Source: Bacillus sp. X1(2014) (GTDB lineage: Bacteria; Bacillota; Bacilli; Bacillales_B; DSM-18226). From it: a stretch of DNA of 64,000 nt. The translations under genes were made by a program, and so were the position numbers. Numbering within the stretch: position 1 is the stretch's first letter; each line of letters opens with the position of its first letter. Below are positions 62,029 through 64,000 of this stretch, in pieces. The stretch lies in the NCBI RefSeq assembly GCF_007678255.1, contig NZ_VEED01000001.1:62001-126000 (forward strand), written 5' to 3'. Below the pieces are notes generated by a model. It saw only the letters and a list, made by a program, of their open reading frames with translations, did not search any database and had not been told where the DNA came from.

Positions 62029-63117
62029 TCATCCCATTTTCATTTCATTACTTGTTAACTCATTAGGATAAAAAGATAATTCAGTAAGTTTTCCTGCAAT
62101 CTTGTCAGCCGCATCCACCGGATTATCAGCAAAGATCTCAAAGAAATCCCCTTCATACTCTAGTTTCGCATGGTCATAACGCGGATCATAATAGTGTTCA
62201 AGTAAAAGGTGAATCATATCCGGGTAATTTCGATCGGATAACGCTTGGATGAGTGAATTTCTGATGTCAATTGCTTTAATACGCCTTAACACCTTTTCAA
62301 TCCCATCAGAAATCTTATCAAAATACCATGGTTCATTCTGGTAAGGAAGGACATATCCCGCCACAAGATGTGTTACCCTTTGTTCAATCGGGGTATTTAG
62401 GTTGATATTTATCCCTCTCATCTTTTTATCCATTAGTTCCTCGGTTTGGACGGCTTTTCCGATTCTTTTGCTTTCTGCTTCCACGAGAAAGTATTCAGCA
62501 CCCTTTATTTCGGTAAGCCCTTTAAACAATAATGAGTCAAATGTTTTTTGATTATGACCATCCCCTAGCCCGATCGTTCCGAATATCGAACCACGATGCC
62601 CTGCCATCTCTTCAAGGTCTAAAATTGGATAACCTCTTTTTTTCAAGACCTTTAAGACCTCGGTTTTCCCAACCCCTGTTAGTCCATGAAGGACAACAGC
62701 TTTGCCAGGAAGCATTGTTGGTAACTGTTCAAGAATAAAGTGGCGGTACTCTTTATATCCACCTACTAGCCTACTAGCATAAATACCTGCAAACTCGAGA
62801 AACGTGACTACAGCTTTACTTCTCATCCCACCTCGCCAACAATGGATAATCAGCTCGGTATCGTTTGAAATGGTATTCTTTATCGTGTGCAATAGGTCAG
62901 GAATTTTAGGGGAAACAATTTCCATCGCCTTCCATTTAGCAACTGCAGGTCCTTCTTGTTTATAAATTGTCCCGATTACTTGCCGTTCATCATCAGTGAA
63001 TAATGGTACATTAATCGCTCCTGGAATAGCGCCATCATTAAACTCAATTGGCGAGCGTATGTCAATGATTACCGGGTTCTTTATCGTGAAGAGTTCTTCG
63101 ACCGTCATTTCTTTCAT
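62029..63117 (-). CDS. mnmH: tRNA 2-selenouridine synthase
   Basis: MnmH/SelU/YbbB (362 aa). N-terminal rhodanese domain with active-site Cys93 in HCWRGGMRS, then a P-loop domain with Walker A GLTGVGKT (145-152) that binds the geranyl/selenophosphate-linked reaction site. It replaces the sulfur of 2-thiouridine at tRNA wobble position 34 with selenium, using selenophosphate from SelD. SelD is not in the window. Its presence shows that the organism has, or had, selenophosphate supply, in line with the in-frame TGA in the formate dehydrogenase gene. Single gene. Confidence 0.9.
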   Translation of the reverse strand: MKEMTVEELFTIKNPVIIDIRSPIEFNDGAIPGAINVPLFTDDERQVIGTIYKQEGPAVAKWKAMEIVSPKIPDLLHTIKNTISNDTELIIHCWRGGMRSKAVVTFLEFAGIYASRLVGGYKEYRHFILEQLPTMLPGKAVVLHGLTGVGKTEVLKVLKKRGYPILDLEEMAGHRGSIFGTIGLGDGHNQKTFDSLLFKGLTEIKGAEYFLVEAESKRIGKAVQTEELMDKKMRGININLNTPIEQRVTHLVAGYVLPYQNEPWYFDKISDGIEKVLRRIKAIDIRNSLIQALSDRNYPDMIHLLLEHYYDPRYDHAKLEYEGDFFEIFADNPVDAADKIAGKLTELSFYPNELTSNEMKMG

Positions 63118-63163
63118 ATCATCTACGCTCCTTAAAAAATACTCTTTTTGAATAAATCAAATA

Positions 63164-63203
63164 TCTATTAGAAAACAAACAAAACTTCCACAACGGGAAG
63201 TTT
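63164..63203 (-). terminator. Terminator of the trpA end
   Basis: Minus-strand stem AAACTTCC / GGAAGTTT with a 6-nt loop, then TGTTTGTTTTC; about 100 nt after the trpA stop. Confidence 0.7.
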
Positions 63204-63298
63204 CGAGAAAAGTTAACTAGTGTAAATTAGGTTTTCCTACGTACCTATTATACAGGAAACATCCCTTGCATTCAAGGCGAGACAGTTATGCTGTGTGC

Positions 63299-64000
63299 TT
63301 ATACCATTTTGGATATTGGTTTAAAAACAGACATTAACTTTTCCATCTCAACCAGTTTTCCATTATGAAATTGATCGACAATTTTGCTGCCAACTATAAC
63401 TCCATCACAGTACTTTGTTAAGTCTGCTATCTGTTCTTGGCTTGAAATGCCGAATCCAGCCAAGACAGGGATTGGACTTTGAGCTTTTACATTCTGTAAG
63501 AATTGATTCAATTCCGAATCATATTCATTTCTCACACCTGTAATCCCCTTAATTGTTACCGTGTATAAAAATCCCTTGCCCTTATTTGCAATGGTCTTGA
63601 TTCGCTCAATAGGTGTTGTGAGCGTGACAAGTCGAATTAATTCTATTTCAGCCTCTTCTAGCAGCGATGTAATAATTCCTTCTTCTTCTATCGGTAAATC
63701 GGGAATAATACACCCGTCTACACCTGCATTCCCAATATCTTGGACAAATTCATTGATCCCATAGCGATAAATTGGATTTAAATAAGTCATAAGGATGATT
63801 GGAGCATTAATTTCCTTTCGTGCCTTTCCTAGTTCTGTAATAATGCCTTTTAGAGTTGTACCATTTCCAAGTGCTCTAATTCCTGCCTGCTGGATGGTTG
63901 GTCCATCGGCCACTGGATCCGAAAATGGAACCCCCACTTCAATAGCCGTTGCACCAAATTTCTCTAATAATTTAAGGCGGTCAACTAAACATTCCAGCCC
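63299..64000 (-). CDS. trpA: Tryptophan synthase alpha chain (N-terminus outside the window)
   Basis: TIM-barrel TrpA, incomplete at the window edge. The visible part starts inside the first strands (GLECLVDRLKLLEKFGATAI) and includes the active-site loop EVGVPFSDPVADGPTIQ with catalytic Glu and Asp, LMTYLNPIYRYG, GCIIPDLPIEE, VTLTTPIERI and the phosphate-binding GFGISS. It cleaves indole-3-glycerol phosphate to indole for TrpB. Probably the last gene of a trp operon lying to the right. Confidence 0.93.
   Translation of the reverse strand, partial: GLECLVDRLKLLEKFGATAIEVGVPFSDPVADGPTIQQAGIRALGNGTTLKGIITELGKARKEINAPIILMTYLNPIYRYGINEFVQDIGNAGVDGCIIPDLPIEEEGIITSLLEEAEIELIRLVTLTTPIERIKTIANKGKGFLYTVTIKGITGVRNEYDSELNQFLQNVKAQSPIPVLAGFGISSQEQIADLTKYCDGVIVGSKIVDQFHNGKLVEMEKLMSVFKPISKMV

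Overview
The window is low-GC, densely packed chromosomal DNA from an endospore-forming Bacillaceae (Bacillus/Neobacillus-like). Strong AAGGAGG-type ribosome binding sites, frequent TTG/GTG starts, intrinsic terminators after almost every unit, close matches to Bacillus subtilis proteins (LtaS, YkpA, YkuS, MprF, YidC2, aspartokinase III) and sporulation genes (sspH, sda, yhcN-type) support this. No rRNA, tRNA, CRISPR array, phage or complete transposon was seen. The species was not determined.

Layout. 0-2.5 kb: a flavin oxidoreductase, a nitroreductase and a membrane metallopeptidase. 2.5-6.5 kb: a heme-sensing/heme-export module (hssR, hssS, hrtB, hrtA) with a recognisable HssR direct repeat. 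6.5-11.4 kb: an OpuC-type osmolyte ABC transporter, a BusR-like GntR/RCK_C regulator and two tandem membrane paralogues. 11.4-13.5 kb: aspartokinase and a Nudix hydrolase. 13.6-20.8 kb: a tyrosine/homogentisate degradation cluster beside an ABC importer of the TrpXYZ type. 21-34.7 kb: antiporter, a very large membrane protein, HD hydrolase, a frameshifted nuclease, ltaS, several small spore-type genes, an acyl-CoA dehydrogenase and a Ktr potassium channel. 34.9-42.5 kb: anaerobic/nitrate region with a NarK-like transporter fused to a PAS domain, narK with a perfect Fnr box, a formate dehydrogenase with an in-frame TGA, and a PAS-PAS histidine kinase. 42.8-54.7 kb: small proteins, a short MutS2, a small leader-peptide unit, lrgAB, sco1, ykpA, ykuS, a DD-carboxypeptidase and mprF. 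55-64 kb: cupredoxin, pflB-pflA, a mifM-yidC2 pair, yhcN, sda, the selenouridine synthase mnmH and the edge of trpA.

The most notable observation is the formate dehydrogenase gene (38162-40222, minus). Its reading frame is interrupted only by a TGA at the catalytic Cys/Sec position (residue 138, motif NRT-U-HAPSVAGL), followed by a hairpin with a GGUCU loop placed exactly as in the Escherichia coli fdhF SECIS element. With mnmH (tRNA 2-selenouridine synthase) 22 kb away, this argues that the organism uses selenium both in protein and in tRNA.

Two translational switches are visible. The 96-codon ORF before yidC2 has the arrest pattern and position of MifM, and its 3' end is complementary to the yidC2 Shine-Dalgarno. 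At 46 kb a strong promoter drives a 7-codon leader peptide whose end is perfectly complementary to the ribosome-binding region of a 33-codon Cys-containing ORF; this second system is not one I recognise. Four copies of a GC-rich palindromic repeat (one with perfect 12-bp terminal inverted repeats, one with an exact 42-bp internal deletion) are scattered between genes.
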